Of a stretch of DNA of 64,000 nt, positions 8,932 to 17,787 are shown in pieces (the stretch's first letter is position 1; each line of letters begins with the position of its first letter). Origin of the DNA: Fibrella aquatilis (lineage in GTDB: Bacteria; Bacteroidota; Bacteroidia; Cytophagales; Spirosomataceae); contig NZ_JAFMYU010000009.1 in NCBI RefSeq assembly GCF_017353255.1, positions 152,651 through 216,650 of the forward strand, in the 5' to 3' direction. The position numbers were made by a program, and so were the translations under genes. The notes beneath the pieces were generated by a model that did no database searches, was not told the origin of the DNA, and saw only the letters and a list, made by a program, of their open reading frames with translations.

Positions 8932-10356
8932 TTAGGTGGTAGCTCTTATCTCACCTAAATGCTTACCTGCTACAATCGATTCCAATTCTTCCAGCGTCTT
9001 GCCCTTCGTTTCGGGTACATATCGCCACACGAAGCCAAAGCCGATGATATTCAGGCCCGCAAACAGGAGAAAATTAATAACAGGACTGAGCCTGAGCAGC
9101 GAGGGCGAGACAAGCACCACTAAAAACGTGGATAGCCACAGCACGCCTGAACAGAGTGACAAGGCTTTACCCCGCACTGACAGGGGGAACAACTCTGACA
9201 GCAGCACCCACACTACCGGTCCCAGCGTAAAGGCGAACGTACCGATGTAAACCATCACGAACAGCAGCACCAGCCGCCCATCGACGGTATCGTTGCTAAA
9301 CGACCAGGCCAGCAACAGCAGCGATACGGCCATCAGGAACGTACCCACCAGCATTAGCCGCCGCCGCCCCAGCCGGTCGATAAGCACGATGGCCAGCACG
9401 GTAAACACCAGAAACACCAGCATTACAAACACAGCATTGAGCAGGCCATCCTTAATACTGATACCCGCCTTCTCGAAGATGAGTTGCAGGTAGCCCGTCA
9501 CGTTGTTAGCTCCGCAAAATTGTTGCAACACGGCCAGCCCAATACCCACCAGCAGCACCGGTAACACGACCGGACTACCCAAGGCCTTCCACGTTCCCAG
9601 CCGTAAGACCGCTGCCGACTCGCTTTGCGGCATGGCTGATTGGATATCAGCGAGTTCAATACGTATCTGTGTTTCTGGCATCAACTTCCTCAGCACCTGG
9701 ATTGCAGCGTCGGTACGGCCCATTTTCACCAGCCAGCGGGGGCTTTCGGGAATGAGCAGCAAGGCCAGCACAAACACCACCGACGGCAACAGGGCTGACC
9801 CGAACATCCATCGCCAGCTATCAAGCTGCGCAGGGTCGCCGAAAGCGTAGCAGGCCAGCGTTGCCGCCAGAATCCCCGCGATGATCGTGAATTGATTCAG
9901 GGCCACCAACCGCCCCCGGATGGCCGCCGGTGCCAATTCGGCAATGTACATCGGCGACAGCACCGAGGCCGCCCCCACGCCGATACCCTGCGCCAGTCGC
10001 CAGCCCGCAATCGACAACGGACCCGTTGCTAGGGCCACGCCGACGGTGCTGACCAAAAACGACAGGGCCGTGAGTTGCAACGATTTCTTGCGGCCCAGCC
10101 GGTCGGCCATATCCGCGGTGAGGAACGTACCTACCATACAGCCAATCTCAAAAATGGCCACCACCCACCCCAGCGCGAACCCATCGAGTGCGAATTGCCG
10201 CTTGATGAAGGGGATCACGCCCGTGATGACACCCAGGTCGAACCCGAACATGAAGCCACCCAACGAAGCAATGAGGCTGACCGTCAGCACAAACGAACGG
10301 TTGTACGATGAAGACCGGATAGCACTGGACGTGGTTGGCTGAACGGAAGAAGCCAT
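8932..10356 (-). CDS. MFS sugar porter family transporter
   Basis: A 474 aa protein with twelve membrane segments and the sugar porter (TC 2.A.1.1) signatures: GFDLGVITGV in helix 1, DRLGRKKSL between helices 2 and 3, PESPRWLV after helix 6, DRLGRRRLML between helices 8 and 9, and PETKGKTLEELE at the end. It imports a sugar, most likely the one oxidised by the products of the divergent IlvD-type operon that starts 138 bp away. Candidate operator half-sites lie in the shared promoter region at 10418-10453. A decayed copy of its 3' end lies at 5341-5537. Confidence 0.92.
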   Translation of the reverse strand: MASSVQPTTSSAIRSSSYNRSFVLTVSLIASLGGFMFGFDLGVITGVIPFIKRQFALDGFALGWVVAIFEIGCMVGTFLTADMADRLGRKKSLQLTALSFLVSTVGVALATGPLSIAGWRLAQGIGVGAASVLSPMYIAELAPAAIRGRLVALNQFTIIAGILAATLACYAFGDPAQLDSWRWMFGSALLPSVVFVLALLLIPESPRWLVKMGRTDAAIQVLRKLMPETQIRIELADIQSAMPQSESAAVLRLGTWKALGSPVVLPVLLVGIGLAVLQQFCGANNVTGYLQLIFEKAGISIKDGLLNAVFVMLVFLVFTVLAIVLIDRLGRRRLMLVGTFLMAVSLLLLAWSFSNDTVDGRLVLLFVMVYIGTFAFTLGPVVWVLLSELFPLSVRGKALSLCSGVLWLSTFLVVLVSPSLLRLSPVINFLLFAGLNIIGFGFVWRYVPETKGKTLEELESIVAGKHLGEIRATT

Positions 10357-10417
10357 AAAGGAAAAGTTGAGATTGATATGACGGAACAGCCGACAAGATC
10401 GTGGCTTTCAATTTTAT

Positions 10418-10453
10418 GTCCTACTAAATATTGTATTTAGTCCTACTTTTTAA
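10418..10453. promoter_or_regulatory. Paired TCCTAC elements in the divergent MFS/dehydratase promoter
   Basis: Two direct copies of a GTCCTACT word (10418-10425 and 10440-10447) are spaced 22 bp apart, two helical turns, between the divergent MFS and IlvD-type genes. The same TCCTACTTT core occurs as inverted pairs in two other promoter regions of this window (30344-30378, 37623-37655). This looks like a shared operator; which regulator binds it is not known. Confidence 0.45.
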
Positions 10454-10493
10454 GTAAGTTGCTGCGTCGGCCTCTAATCGGGCCATTAACAAC

Positions 10494-12221
10494 ATGAGCG
10501 AGTTACCTCAACCGATACCCCTTCGTAGCCAAGAGTGGTTTGGCAAACGCGGCAAAGATGGTTTCATCTACCGCGCTTGGATGAAGAATCAGGGCATTCC
10601 CGCTCATCAGTTCAACAACAAGCCCGTCATCGGCATCTGTAACACCTGGTCGGAACTCACGCCCTGCAACGCCCACTTCCGCGAACTGGCGCAGTCGGTA
10701 CGGGAGGGCATCATCGAAGCCGGTGGGTTTCCGCTTGAATTTCCGGTAATGTCGCTCGGCGAGTCGATGATGAAGCCTACGGCCATGCTGTACCGCAACC
10801 TGGCCAGCATGGACACGGAAGAATCCATTCGGGCCAACCCGCTCGACGGCGTGGTCATTCTGGCGGGTTGCGATAAGACAACCCCCAGCACCGTAATGGG
10901 GGCCTGCTCCGTCGATATCCCCACCATCGTGGTGTCGGGTGGTCCGATGCTGACCGGGATGCAGCGGGGCCAGCCTATCAGCATCAGCGACGTTTGGCGG
11001 TTAAGCGAACGGGTAAAAACCGGGGAGGTGAGTACCGACGAGATGGAGGAAGCCGAGGCCTGCACTTGCAGAAGCCGGGGGCATTGCGCCGTGATGGGTA
11101 CCGCTTCCACGATGGCCTGCATGGTGGAGGCCCTGGGCCTTACCCTCCCCGGTAATGCCGCCATCCCCGCCGCCGATTCGCGGCGAAAGGTGTTGGCCCA
11201 CTACTCAGGGATGCGGATTGTGGGGATGGTGCGCGAAAACCTCCTGCTTTCGGACCTGCTCACGCGCCAGGCCTTCGAGAATGCCATCCGCATAAACACA
11301 GCCATTGGCGGGTCCACGAACTTCGTGATTCACCTGCTGGCCATTGCGGGTCGGATTGGCGTTGACCTGCGCCTCGATGAGTTCGACGACCTGGCCCGCG
11401 ACATACCGCTGATCGTGAACCTGCAACCGTCAGGACAATATTACATGGAAGACTTCTTCTACGCGGGTGGCCTGCCGGTGGTCATCAACCAGCTGCTGCC
11501 CCGCCTGCACGGTGGGTGCCGTACCGCCAATGGGCTAACTATCGCCGAAAACTATGGGGAGGTGGCGAAGCATCCGACCGATGTGATCACCCCGGTCGAC
11601 AACCCCGTCAAGGCCGAGGGCGGGCTGGCCGTGCTGACGGGTAATCTGTGCGCCAATGGGGCCGTCATCAAACCCTCGGCAGCATCGCCCCACTTGCTCA
11701 CTCACCGGGGGCAAGCTGTTGTTTTTGAGACGATTGAGGACTACAAGGTCCGCATTAACGACCCGGATCTGGCTGTTACCGAAACCAGTGTCCTGGTACT
11801 GAAAAACGTGGGGCCGGTGGGCTACCCCGGCATGCCGGAAGTGGGCAACATGGGCCTGCCCGAAAAGCTGCTTCGGGCGGGCGTGACCGACATGGTCCGC
11901 ATCTCCGACGGACGCATGAGTGGTACGGCTTTCGGTACGGTGGTGTTGCACGTCTCGCCCGAAGCCGCTGTGGGAGGGACACTGGCCCTGGTCGAGACCG
12001 GCGACTGGATCGAGCTGGACGTACCTGGCCGCACGCTGACCCTGCTGGTCGATGAAGCCGAACTGGACCACCGCCGACAGCAGTGGCAACCCCTTCCCCT
12101 GCATATGAATCGCGGTTACTGGCACCTCTACCAAACCCACGTGCAGCAGGCTCACCTGGGAGCCGATCTCGATTTTCTGCGCGGCCATTCGGGCAGTATC
12201 ATTACGCGGGAATCACACTAA
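10494..12221 (+). CDS. IlvD/Edd family sugar-acid dehydratase (L-arabonate/xylonate type)
   Basis: A 575 aa iron-sulfur dehydratase that removes water from an aldonic acid to form a 2-keto-3-deoxy acid. The cluster cysteines can be placed at C58 (ELTPCN), C126 (AGCDKTT) and C198 (SRGHC), matching the spacing of L-arabinonate dehydratase, and the catalytic serine lies in DGRMSGTAFG near the C-terminus. The opening RSQEWFGKRGKDGFIYRAWMKN is typical of the sugar-acid branch rather than of dihydroxy-acid dehydratase (IlvD). The next gene, an SDR dehydrogenase, starts 17 bp downstream, then AraD1; the series fits non-phosphorylative L-arabinose, L-fucose or D-galactose oxidation. Confidence 0.9.
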   Translation: MSELPQPIPLRSQEWFGKRGKDGFIYRAWMKNQGIPAHQFNNKPVIGICNTWSELTPCNAHFRELAQSVREGIIEAGGFPLEFPVMSLGESMMKPTAMLYRNLASMDTEESIRANPLDGVVILAGCDKTTPSTVMGACSVDIPTIVVSGGPMLTGMQRGQPISISDVWRLSERVKTGEVSTDEMEEAEACTCRSRGHCAVMGTASTMACMVEALGLTLPGNAAIPAADSRRKVLAHYSGMRIVGMVRENLLLSDLLTRQAFENAIRINTAIGGSTNFVIHLLAIAGRIGVDLRLDEFDDLARDIPLIVNLQPSGQYYMEDFFYAGGLPVVINQLLPRLHGGCRTANGLTIAENYGEVAKHPTDVITPVDNPVKAEGGLAVLTGNLCANGAVIKPSAASPHLLTHRGQAVVFETIEDYKVRINDPDLAVTETSVLVLKNVGPVGYPGMPEVGNMGLPEKLLRAGVTDMVRISDGRMSGTAFGTVVLHVSPEAAVGGTLALVETGDWIELDVPGRTLTLLVDEAELDHRRQQWQPLPLHMNRGYWHLYQTHVQQAHLGADLDFLRGHSGSIITRESH

Positions 12222-12238
12222 CGTACCTGTCAAGTACT

Positions 12239-13033
12239 ATGGCTTTTGACATTGATCTATCGTCGAAAATAGTTCTCATTACCGGCGTGTCGTCGGGCAT
12301 TGGGGCGGGCATTGCCCGGATGTACGCCAAAGCAGGCGCACAAATCGCAGGGTGCGCCCTCGAACCCAATCCCCACCCCCATGTCCAACAGTTTAGGGAG
12401 AGCGTACTGACTGAATCGGGCCGCGAGGCGTTGTATGTACAAGCCGACGTAACGCGGCTGACTGACCTGGAAGCCCTTGTAGCGGCTACCGTAGCCCGGT
12501 TTGGGCGTATCGACGTGCTGGCTTCCAATGCTGGAGCCAATGTCTTTTCGGGAGCCGACCAGTGCACCCCTGACGAGTGGCGGCACAACCTGAATCTGAA
12601 CTTGGAGTCACACTGGCAATTAGCGCGACTGTGTAAACCCTACCTGGAGGCATCGGGCGAGGGGGTCATCGTCATCAACAGCTCGTGTCATGCATTCAGC
12701 AGTTTGCCGGGCTGTTTTCCGTATAATATTGCCAAAACGGCCCTCAAGGCCCTGGTACAGAGCCTGACGCTCGAATGGGCACCGGCTATCCGAACGGTGG
12801 GGGTCGCGCCCGGATTCATCGACACTGACCTCACGAGGGTGTATTTCGATACGTTCCCCGACCCCGCCGCCGAGCAGCGGAAAACGGAGCATCGGTTTCC
12901 GATGAAACGGCTTGGAACTCCTGCCGACATCGGTGCCTGGTTCGTGTTTCTGTCCAGCCCGTTTGGCTCCTACGCCTCCGGCCAAACGTACCTGATCGAT
13001 GGGGGCAAAGCGGCGGTAATGATGGACGATTAA
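12239..13033 (+). CDS. SDR family oxidoreductase (probable sugar dehydrogenase)
   Basis: A 264 aa classical short-chain dehydrogenase: cofactor motif TGVSSGIG near residue 17, structural NAG in ASNAGAN, and the active site S...YNIAK with Tyr and Lys four apart. The ATG at 12239 is chosen because an upstream in-frame start would overlap the dehydratase gene and add a segment unrelated to SDRs. The C-terminal DGGKAAV replaces the usual DGG-end of the family. In this operon it likely oxidises the aldose to its lactone, or a keto-deoxy intermediate. It is followed at 17 bp by the AraD1-like gene. Confidence 0.88.
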   Translation: MAFDIDLSSKIVLITGVSSGIGAGIARMYAKAGAQIAGCALEPNPHPHVQQFRESVLTESGREALYVQADVTRLTDLEALVAATVARFGRIDVLASNAGANVFSGADQCTPDEWRHNLNLNLESHWQLARLCKPYLEASGEGVIVINSSCHAFSSLPGCFPYNIAKTALKALVQSLTLEWAPAIRTVGVAPGFIDTDLTRVYFDTFPDPAAEQRKTEHRFPMKRLGTPADIGAWFVFLSSPFGSYASGQTYLIDGGKAAVMMDD

Positions 13034-13050
13034 TAACTTCCTATTACATT

Positions 13051-14013
13051 ATGAGATTAATCCAATTTGTCGACCACATAAAGCAGCCGCACGTTGGCAT
13101 TGTGGATAACGACCGTATCTGCATGCTGCATACCGTTTCGTCAACGTATGAGCTAGCCCAACTGGCTTTTGAGTCAAACACGCCGCTGGTTGATTTGGCC
13201 CGTCAATTAGCATCGGACCGGTACGAAGACTACGCCACGCTGCTCAGCGATAACCGGGTGCTAGTGCCACTGGCTCACCCCGACCCGTATCACACCTGGA
13301 TTACGGGCACGGGCCTGACGCACTTAGGCAGTGCCGCCTCGCGCGATGCCATGCACCAGAAGCTGACAGCCAACGCTGAGCTAACCGACACCATGAAAAT
13401 GTTCAAACTCGGCGTGGAGGGCGGGCAGATGCAGGGCGACGTACCAGGTGCGCAACCCGAATGGTTCTACAAAGGCAACGGCCTGATGGCCGTTGCGCCG
13501 GGCCATCCGCTGCCCTCGCCGCCGTTCGCGCTCGACGCAGGTGAAGAACCCGAACTGGTGGGAATTTACGTCAACGATGCCACGGGGACGCCCCACCGGA
13601 TTGGGTTTGCCGTGGCCAACGAGTTTTCCGATCATCAGATGGAACGGATGAACTACCTCTACTTGGCTCATTCCAAGTTGCGCCCCTGTTCCTACGGCCC
13701 TGAACTGCTGCTGGGCGACCTGCCCGATCACCTCGTAGGGGTGAGCCGTATTCGGCGCGGGACCGACGTAATCTGGGAGAAAGAGTTTCTGACCGGCGAG
13801 GCTAATATGAGCCATAACCTGGCTAATCTCGAACATCACCACTTCAAATACGATCTGTTCCGGCAACCGGGCGACATGCACGTGCATTTCTTCGGCACCG
13901 CTGTAATTAGCTTCGCCGACGGCATCCAACCGATTGATGGTGATGTATTTGAGATCCAGATTGATTCCTTTGGAGCACCGCTCCGAAATCCGCTGCAACT
14001 GATTTTGCCCTAA
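13051..14013 (+). CDS. AraD1/FAH-family protein (2-keto-3-deoxy sugar acid dehydratase-like)
   Basis: A 320 aa protein of the fumarylacetoacetate hydrolase fold in its AraD1 (GguC) branch, with the C-terminal catalytic FAH region from about residue 110 (WFYKGNGLMAVAPG, GEEPELVGIYVND, FAVANEFSDH). In the known pathway, AraD1-type enzymes act on 2-keto-3-deoxy-L-arabonate after the IlvD/Edd-type dehydratase, which is two genes upstream here. Cytoplasmic, no signal peptide. The order dehydratase, dehydrogenase, AraD1 with a divergent sugar porter supports one catabolic module. An alternative is cleavage of another keto-deoxy acid. Confidence 0.85.
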   Translation: MRLIQFVDHIKQPHVGIVDNDRICMLHTVSSTYELAQLAFESNTPLVDLARQLASDRYEDYATLLSDNRVLVPLAHPDPYHTWITGTGLTHLGSAASRDAMHQKLTANAELTDTMKMFKLGVEGGQMQGDVPGAQPEWFYKGNGLMAVAPGHPLPSPPFALDAGEEPELVGIYVNDATGTPHRIGFAVANEFSDHQMERMNYLYLAHSKLRPCSYGPELLLGDLPDHLVGVSRIRRGTDVIWEKEFLTGEANMSHNLANLEHHHFKYDLFRQPGDMHVHFFGTAVISFADGIQPIDGDVFEIQIDSFGAPLRNPLQLILP

Positions 14014-14031
14014 ATAACCCCTTAACCCGCC

Positions 14032-15888
14032 ATGAAACAAGTCATTATTCTAGGGGCCACCGGCTTCATCGGTAGCCACGTGGCCGAGCAATTTCATCAG
14101 GCGGGCTACGCCGTGACGGCCCTGGTGCGGGCGGGCAGCGATACTACTGCTATCCGCCCGTTCTGCACCAAAATTTGTTCCGTTGATTTTAGTGATGAAG
14201 CCGCCCTAACTACCCAGTTGACAGGTTTTGCCTTGCTGGTTAATTGCCTCGCGCGGGTGAAAGTCCATGCCACACTGGCGGAGTTGAACACGGTGCAGGT
14301 AACGCTGACCGAGCGCGTGACGCGGGCGGCTATCCGAGCCGGGGTAGGTCGGTGCCTGCTGCTAAGCACAGTCGAGATTTATGGGTTCGGGGGTAATCCG
14401 GTAAAGACTGAAACGGAGCCGTATTGGCCTACGCATGCCTTTCAACGCTCTTTTGCTTCAAAAGAGCAGGCGTTTACAGTCCTGATGACCGAGGCTAAAC
14501 AGGCTGGTTCGTTAATAGACTATGCCATACTGCAACCCGCAAGCACTATTGGTCGGCGTGAGGGCAACTCATCGTTTTTCGCACACCTCTATAAAGCCCA
14601 CCGCGAGGGGCTATACCCGTTGCTCGATGGCGGCAAAGCCCGCGTGTCGCTGGTCGATACCCGCGATATTGGCCGGGCCATGGTGCATCTGGCCGAACAG
14701 CCCGAACCGCTGGGTAAAACATACCTGCTGAAAGGATTCAACACCACCTGGCACGAGCTAAAGCAGACCATCGACCTCTTCACTGGCCGGATCGCTCGGA
14801 CCATTCAACCCCCAGCATACCTGATGGCAGGGCTGGCCCGACTACTGGAGCAGGTGACACCCTACCGCCACGAACCGACTATTACCCCCCTGGCCGTTGA
14901 CCTCTTCACAAAAGATGTACTCATCAATGACCAGCGGCTCACCGACACGGGTTTCAGACCTCGCTTTTCGTTGGAAGAAGCCGTAGCCGACGCCATAACG
15001 TACCTCGACCCAAGCGTGGTTAATCCCCCTGAGTCGCTGTTTGACTGGAAAGGGCAAGGGAGATACACCGTCTACAATGGTTATCGGCAGTTTTACCGTG
15101 ACACGCTCACTGACCACCTAAGCACCGTGCTACTGTTGCATGGCTTCCCAACTTCTTCCTGGGATTACCACCGGCTATGGCTCTCGTTGTGTCAGCATCA
15201 CCGGCTGATCGCCCCCGACTTCCTGGGTTTTGGCTTCTCTGACAAACCCCGCCAACACACTTATTCCATTCAGCATCAAACGGATAGCATCGTGTCGTTG
15301 CTGCAACAGCTTGAAATCAAGGCGGTAACGGTAGTGGCACATAACTATGGCACCATCGTGGCGCAGGAGCTATTGGCTAGGCAGCGGGATGGTACGCTGC
15401 CTATTAGGCTCAATCGGGTTAGTTTCCTGAACGGGGCCTTATTCCCTGAACTCCACCGGCCAACGCCTGTTCAACAACTACTGCTTAGTCCGTTGGGGGC
15501 GGTGTTGGTGCGACTAACCACCAAAGGGCTTTTCGCCCGAAGCCTGAAAGCGGTATTTGGCCATGATACCCAACCTGACGACGCCGAGGTAGCCAACCTG
15601 TGGCAGTTGGTTCGGTACAACGAGGGACAATTACTGGCCAAAAAATTGCTTCATTACGTCGCTGACCGACGTACCCACGCCTTGCGCTGGACAACGGCCA
15701 TGACCCAAACAGACGTACCGCTTCAGTTCATCAACGGCATCGACGACCCCGTGTCGGGGTTGCCGGTAGTGGAAAAATACCTGGCCGAGGTACCCCATCC
15801 GAACGTCGTACAACTTGATCACATCGGTCATTATCCACAGCTAGAAGCCGCCGGGCGGGTTGTTCAGGCGTTGGAGGCGTTTATTTAA
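14032..15888 (+). CDS. Fusion of an extended SDR (epimerase-like) and a MEST-type alpha/beta hydrolase
   Basis: A single 618 aa frame with two domains. Residues 1 to about 325 are an extended SDR with the cofactor site GATGFIG at 8-14. Residues about 340-618 are an alpha/beta hydrolase most like the MEST/haloalkane-dehalogenase-type branch (LLHGFPTSSWDY, PDFLGFGFSDKP, DHIGHYPQLE with H600). Two key residues look altered: the SDR Tyr of YxxxK appears as Ser in SFASK, and the nucleophile position reads AHNYG, Asn438 in place of the Asp of AHDYG. It follows AraD1 by 18 bp, so it belongs to the sugar operon by position; its reaction is unknown. Confidence 0.82.
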   Translation: MKQVIILGATGFIGSHVAEQFHQAGYAVTALVRAGSDTTAIRPFCTKICSVDFSDEAALTTQLTGFALLVNCLARVKVHATLAELNTVQVTLTERVTRAAIRAGVGRCLLLSTVEIYGFGGNPVKTETEPYWPTHAFQRSFASKEQAFTVLMTEAKQAGSLIDYAILQPASTIGRREGNSSFFAHLYKAHREGLYPLLDGGKARVSLVDTRDIGRAMVHLAEQPEPLGKTYLLKGFNTTWHELKQTIDLFTGRIARTIQPPAYLMAGLARLLEQVTPYRHEPTITPLAVDLFTKDVLINDQRLTDTGFRPRFSLEEAVADAITYLDPSVVNPPESLFDWKGQGRYTVYNGYRQFYRDTLTDHLSTVLLLHGFPTSSWDYHRLWLSLCQHHRLIAPDFLGFGFSDKPRQHTYSIQHQTDSIVSLLQQLEIKAVTVVAHNYGTIVAQELLARQRDGTLPIRLNRVSFLNGALFPELHRPTPVQQLLLSPLGAVLVRLTTKGLFARSLKAVFGHDTQPDDAEVANLWQLVRYNEGQLLAKKLLHYVADRRTHALRWTTAMTQTDVPLQFINGIDDPVSGLPVVEKYLAEVPHPNVVQLDHIGHYPQLEAAGRVVQALEAFI

Positions 15889-15926
15889 TGTGCTACCCTC
15901 ATCATTCTGTTAACTAACTCATACAT

Positions 15927-17342
15927 ATGTTCCGACTTGTCGCGCTGCTTTGTTTGCTCTGTACTACCTACAAGCTAGTCTTGGCCAACACCTACGATGT
16001 TAGTAAATCGGGTTGCAAAGGAGATGGCAAGACTATTAACACCAATGCCATCCAGCGCATCATTGACCGGGCCAGCAGAGACGGGGGTGGTACAGTCTAT
16101 GTACCCACGGGGCGGTTTGTGACCGGTACATTGCAGCTTAAATCGAACGTTACTTTGGAGTTGTCGCCAGGGGCGGTGCTATTGGGCGCGGCCGTCCGGT
16201 CGGCGTACCCATTGCTCAAATCAACCGAGCGACGCATTGCGGGAAACTATGCGTTGATTTTTGCCGATGGGCAGTACAACATCGGCATCACCGGAGCCGG
16301 GTCCATCGACGGGCAAGGTGACGCACGGGTGTTTCAATCGGGCAAGGATGATGCCTACGAACGGCCATTCCTGGTGGTGCTGTACCGCTGCCGTCAGGTA
16401 CGTCTCGAGAAAACCACCTTTCGCAACGCGGCCAGTTGGACAACGCACCTCTCCGATTGCGATCAGGTGACGGTGCGCGGGCTACACATATGGGGCCATG
16501 CCAACCAAAACAACGATGGCCTTGACCTGGACGGTTGCCATAACGTAACAGTCGCCGACTGCCTCATCGATGCCACCGATGATGCACTCTGCCTGAAAGC
16601 GCAAAACCGGGCTTGTCAGTACATAACCGTCACCAACTGTGTGCTATCTACCCACAGTAACGCCATCAAGTTTGGCACTGTCAGCAATGGTGGGTTTAAG
16701 CACATTAGCATCTCGAACATCATCGTCCGTCCTTCGGAGGCCAAGACCTTCAACAGCCCCTTTGGTCTGCGAGAGGGCATTACGGGCATTGCCCTGGAAT
16801 CAGTGGATGGTGGCACCCTGGAGAATGTGCTAATTCAGCAGATCATGATGGACAGTATTCACGTCCCCATCTTCCTGAAAATCGGCGACCGAGGGCGTCG
16901 GTCACTAGCTCAAGTGGCACAGCTACGGAATATTCGGCTGCAAAACATCACGGCCTACCACGCAGGCATCACCAGCAGTTCCATCACCGGCATGCCGGGC
17001 CGCCTAGTGGAGAACGTGGTGTTAAAAGACATTTATATTTCCTGCAAAGGTGGCGGCACGGTGGCCGATGCTAACGTGACCAGCGTAGGGGAGAACACGA
17101 GCGGCTATCCTGACCCGCGCTGGTTTGGGGGCAACCTGCCTAGTTATGGCCTTTACGTGCGGCACGCCAAAGGCCTCACGCTCGACAATGTACAGTTTGT
17201 GCTCGAAGGCACCGATGCCCGCCCGGCCGTCCTCCTCGACGATGTCAGCGATTCATCGCTGGAACGCGTCGTGGCACCGGCGGGTCAGGCGGGTCAGCCG
17301 GGAGTAAAGTCGCAAAACGTGCGGCAGGTACGTGGGCTATAG
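15927..17342 (+). CDS. GH28 family glycosidase (polygalacturonase-like), secreted
   Basis: A 471 aa right-handed beta-helix enzyme with a signal peptide (cleavage near VLANT, residue 21). The family's catalytic aspartates are visible: D197/D200 in NNDGLDLDG and D218/D219 in DATDDAL, with the substrate-binding SNAIKFGT as the counterpart of the RIK motif. It should remove galacturonate or related residues (for example rhamnogalacturonan or exo-type pectin ends) outside the cytoplasm. It is the last gene of the plus-strand sugar series, 38 bp after the fusion gene. A broken sigma-factor gene abuts its 3' end on the other strand. Confidence 0.88.
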   Translation: MFRLVALLCLLCTTYKLVLANTYDVSKSGCKGDGKTINTNAIQRIIDRASRDGGGTVYVPTGRFVTGTLQLKSNVTLELSPGAVLLGAAVRSAYPLLKSTERRIAGNYALIFADGQYNIGITGAGSIDGQGDARVFQSGKDDAYERPFLVVLYRCRQVRLEKTTFRNAASWTTHLSDCDQVTVRGLHIWGHANQNNDGLDLDGCHNVTVADCLIDATDDALCLKAQNRACQYITVTNCVLSTHSNAIKFGTVSNGGFKHISISNIIVRPSEAKTFNSPFGLREGITGIALESVDGGTLENVLIQQIMMDSIHVPIFLKIGDRGRRSLAQVAQLRNIRLQNITAYHAGITSSSITGMPGRLVENVVLKDIYISCKGGGTVADANVTSVGENTSGYPDPRWFGGNLPSYGLYVRHAKGLTLDNVQFVLEGTDARPAVLLDDVSDSSLERVVAPAGQAGQPGVKSQNVRQVRGL

Positions 17343-17536
17343 TAGTGCCGGAATAGCAGTTCGCACCCTATTCGCGGGTTTGTATCAGAGGCCCGTTGGA
17401 TAAACTGTTCCGCTTCGGCAAGCCGGTCAACGGGAAGGTCGTCCGCGTTATAGACGGTGCTGGAGAGCAATTCTTGAGCGTCGGAAGCCATTGCCTGTCG
17501 GAAGGGGGCAGTAAAAAGCCGTAGCCAGTCTATCAT
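17339..17536 (-). pseudogene. N-terminal remnant of an RNA polymerase sigma factor
   Basis: A minus-strand frame that opens with ATG at 17536 and reads MIDWLRLFTAPF..., then VDRLAEAEQFIQRA and GCELLFRHYY, which resembles the beginning of Bacteroidota ECF-type sigma factors. The similarity stops after about 66 codons, at the stop codon of the GH28 gene; beyond that the frame is only the antisense of GH28. The gene is therefore cut, probably by a recombination event that joined the GH28 gene here. The assignment rests on recognition of a short block and is moderate. Confidence 0.45.
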
Positions 17537-17787
17537 ATTGTTTAGCCACGCGGCCTATTAGAAGCCTGCGTAGACATACACCGAACACGCTACGAAACCC
17601 TTACTGAGTAGGAAAATTTCACTTCTACATGAACAACGACCCATTGTGGGGCCTTGGGAGGCTGCAAGGGTCCTTTGTTTGTTAGTATTGGTATAATCGT
17701 GCTGAAGCGGACTTAACTTTCACCGTTATGACAAAGCCCTAGCTTAGTAGTAATAACCCCAAATACAAGAAGAGAACGAGTAAAAGC
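17537..17787. other. Intergenic region before the second AraC gene
   Basis: No gene is visible between the sigma-factor remnant and the AraC start. The stretch is AT-rich and contains TAACTTTC near 17714, one base from the Bacteroidota -7 consensus TAnnTTTG, which could serve the AraC gene. No tRNA or repeat is seen. Confidence 0.4.

Noticed and set aside
10494..12221. Dihydroxy-acid dehydratase IlvD of branched amino acid synthesis
   Set aside because: The N-terminal RSQEWFGKRGKDGFIYR block and operon with AraD1 and a sugar porter indicate the sugar-acid branch, and no ilv genes are near.
12083..12238. Longer N-terminus of the SDR gene in the sugar operon
   Set aside because: It overlaps the end of the dehydratase gene and is Arg/Pro/Ser-rich, unlike SDR starts.
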